Below are positions 7,015 to 7,720 of a stretch of DNA of 7,720 nt, one piece after another; position 1 is the first letter of the stretch, and every line of letters begins with the position of its first letter. The position numbers and the translations under genes were made by a program. The notes below the pieces were generated by a model. That model did not search any database and had not been told where the DNA came from. It saw nothing but the letters and a program-made list of their open reading frames with translations. Location of the stretch: assembly GCA_050942555.1 (NCBI GenBank), contig JBMNNN010000099.1, positions 1 through 7,720 on the forward strand, given 5' to 3'. The DNA is from JAAYXU01 sp050942555 (GTDB taxonomy: Bacteria > Bacillota > Clostridia > Christensenellales > UMGS416).

Positions 7015-7720
7015 ATGGCCTCGTATGACGTCATTTGCCTTATCGATACCTGCGTTGACTTTATCGTGACGGGCGATACCGTTCCGGAGTTTGGCCAGGT
7101 GGAAAAATGCGTGGACGATTACAGATTGGAGCTCGGCGGCTCGGGCAGCATATTCGCCTGCCAGTGCGCGCGCCTGGGCCTGCGGACCGCGGCTGTGGGA
7201 GCGGTGGGCTGCGACGCGTTCGGGGACCTCTTTATCGCCGCGCTGCGGCAGGCCGGGGTATCCGACGCTTACATCCGCAGGGATGCGCGCCTTAAGACCG
7301 GCGTCACCGCCCACCTTGTGCACGGCTCCGACAGGGCGATGCTGACGTACACCGGCACGATCGACGCCGTTACGCCCGCCGACGTGCCCGATGCGGTGCT
7401 AGGCTCGGCGCGCCACCTGCATATAAGCAGCTACTACCTGATGCGCAATATGACTCCCCATTTCGCGGAGCTTGCGCGCCGCGCCCGCGCGCTGGGAATG
7501 ACGGTCAGCCTGGACACCAACTGGGATCCCGATCAGACATGGGACGGCGGCCTGTGGGAAACCCTCAGGCATACCGACTATTTCCTGCCCAATGAAAACG
7601 AGCTGCTGCGCATATCGGGGGAGCGCGATGTGGAAAAAGCGCTCAGCGCGCTGGGCTGCACGGTGCCCTTTGTCACCGCAAAACAGGGCGAGTCCGGGGC
7701 GCTTTTATGGGCCCGGGGGC
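7015..7720 (+). CDS. Second PfkB family carbohydrate kinase (3' end outside window)
   Basis: N-terminal 235 codons of a cytoplasmic ATP-dependent sugar kinase; the frame is open to the right edge. It starts with the PfkB first strand, ICLIDTCVDFIV, carrying the substrate-contacting Asp15. It continues with the glycine signature GGSGSIFACQCARLG at 41-55, a lid-type segment with TGVTAHLVHG at 95-104, SLDTNWDP at 165-172 and LPNENEL at 191-197. Family members run about 300-330 residues, so the ATP-binding GAGD motif with the catalytic Asp should lie just outside. It lacks the GGKGANQA signature, so it is not a plain ribokinase, and its substrate cannot be told from sequence. ATG 7015 has AGAGGG 6 nt upstream (7003-7008); ATG 6994, in frame, does not. 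It lies 40 nt after the DUF2207 gene with no promoter between, so it is likely on the same transcript. Confidence 0.88.
   Translation, partial: MASYDVICLIDTCVDFIVTGDTVPEFGQVEKCVDDYRLELGGSGSIFACQCARLGLRTAAVGAVGCDAFGDLFIAALRQAGVSDAYIRRDARLKTGVTAHLVHGSDRAMLTYTGTIDAVTPADVPDAVLGSARHLHISSYYLMRNMTPHFAELARRARALGMTVSLDTNWDPDQTWDGGLWETLRHTDYFLPNENELLRISGERDVEKALSALGCTVPFVTAKQGESGALLWARG

Noticed and set aside
5376..7034. 552-codon minus-strand ORF opposite the DUF2207 gene
   Set aside because: Long only because stop codons are rare in antisense GC-rich DNA. The sense protein has clear membrane segments and family blocks.

Overview
The window looks like chromosomal DNA from a high-GC bacterium, most likely a Gram-positive anaerobe of the Bacillota (Clostridia-like). 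The reasons are GC-rich genes with Shine-Dalgarno sites, sigma-A type promoters in AT-rich gaps, a lipobox lipoprotein, a Bacillus-type pyrimidine-nucleoside phosphorylase carrying Lys108, and a DUF2207 membrane protein. Taxonomy is inference only. There are no tRNA or rRNA genes, IS elements, CRISPR arrays or long repeats.

Layout: (1) 1-1421, minus strand: a GspE/PilB-type assembly ATPase of a type IV pilus or type II secretion-like system. Its C-terminus runs off the left edge, so the rest of that locus lies to the left. (2) 1422-1621: an AT-rich divergent control region with a strong plus-strand promoter, a perfect inverted repeat, a possible opposing promoter and a small upstream ORF. (3) 1622-3873, plus strand: a two-gene operon, a ribokinase-like PfkB kinase joined by an ATGA overlap to a pyrimidine-nucleoside phosphorylase. 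(4) 3936-4838: a cysteine-rich lipoprotein of unknown function with its own promoter. (5) 4953-6974: a DUF2207 multi-membrane protein with an extracytoplasmic domain, an unusual N-terminal extension and a glycine-rich tail. (6) 7015 to the right edge: a second, different PfkB-family sugar kinase, cut by the window edge.

The genes do not form one obvious system. The kinase-phosphorylase pair fits nucleoside and pentose salvage: the phosphorylase splits pyrimidine nucleosides to base and (deoxy)ribose-1-phosphate, and the kinase phosphorylates a sugar or a related compound. The lipoprotein and the DUF2207 protein are both cell-envelope proteins of unknown role. I see no convincing undescribed system. 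The points most worth a second look are the real substrate of the coupled kinase, the probable c-di-GMP-binding N-domain of the ATPase, the cysteine-rich lipoprotein, and the start of the DUF2207 protein.
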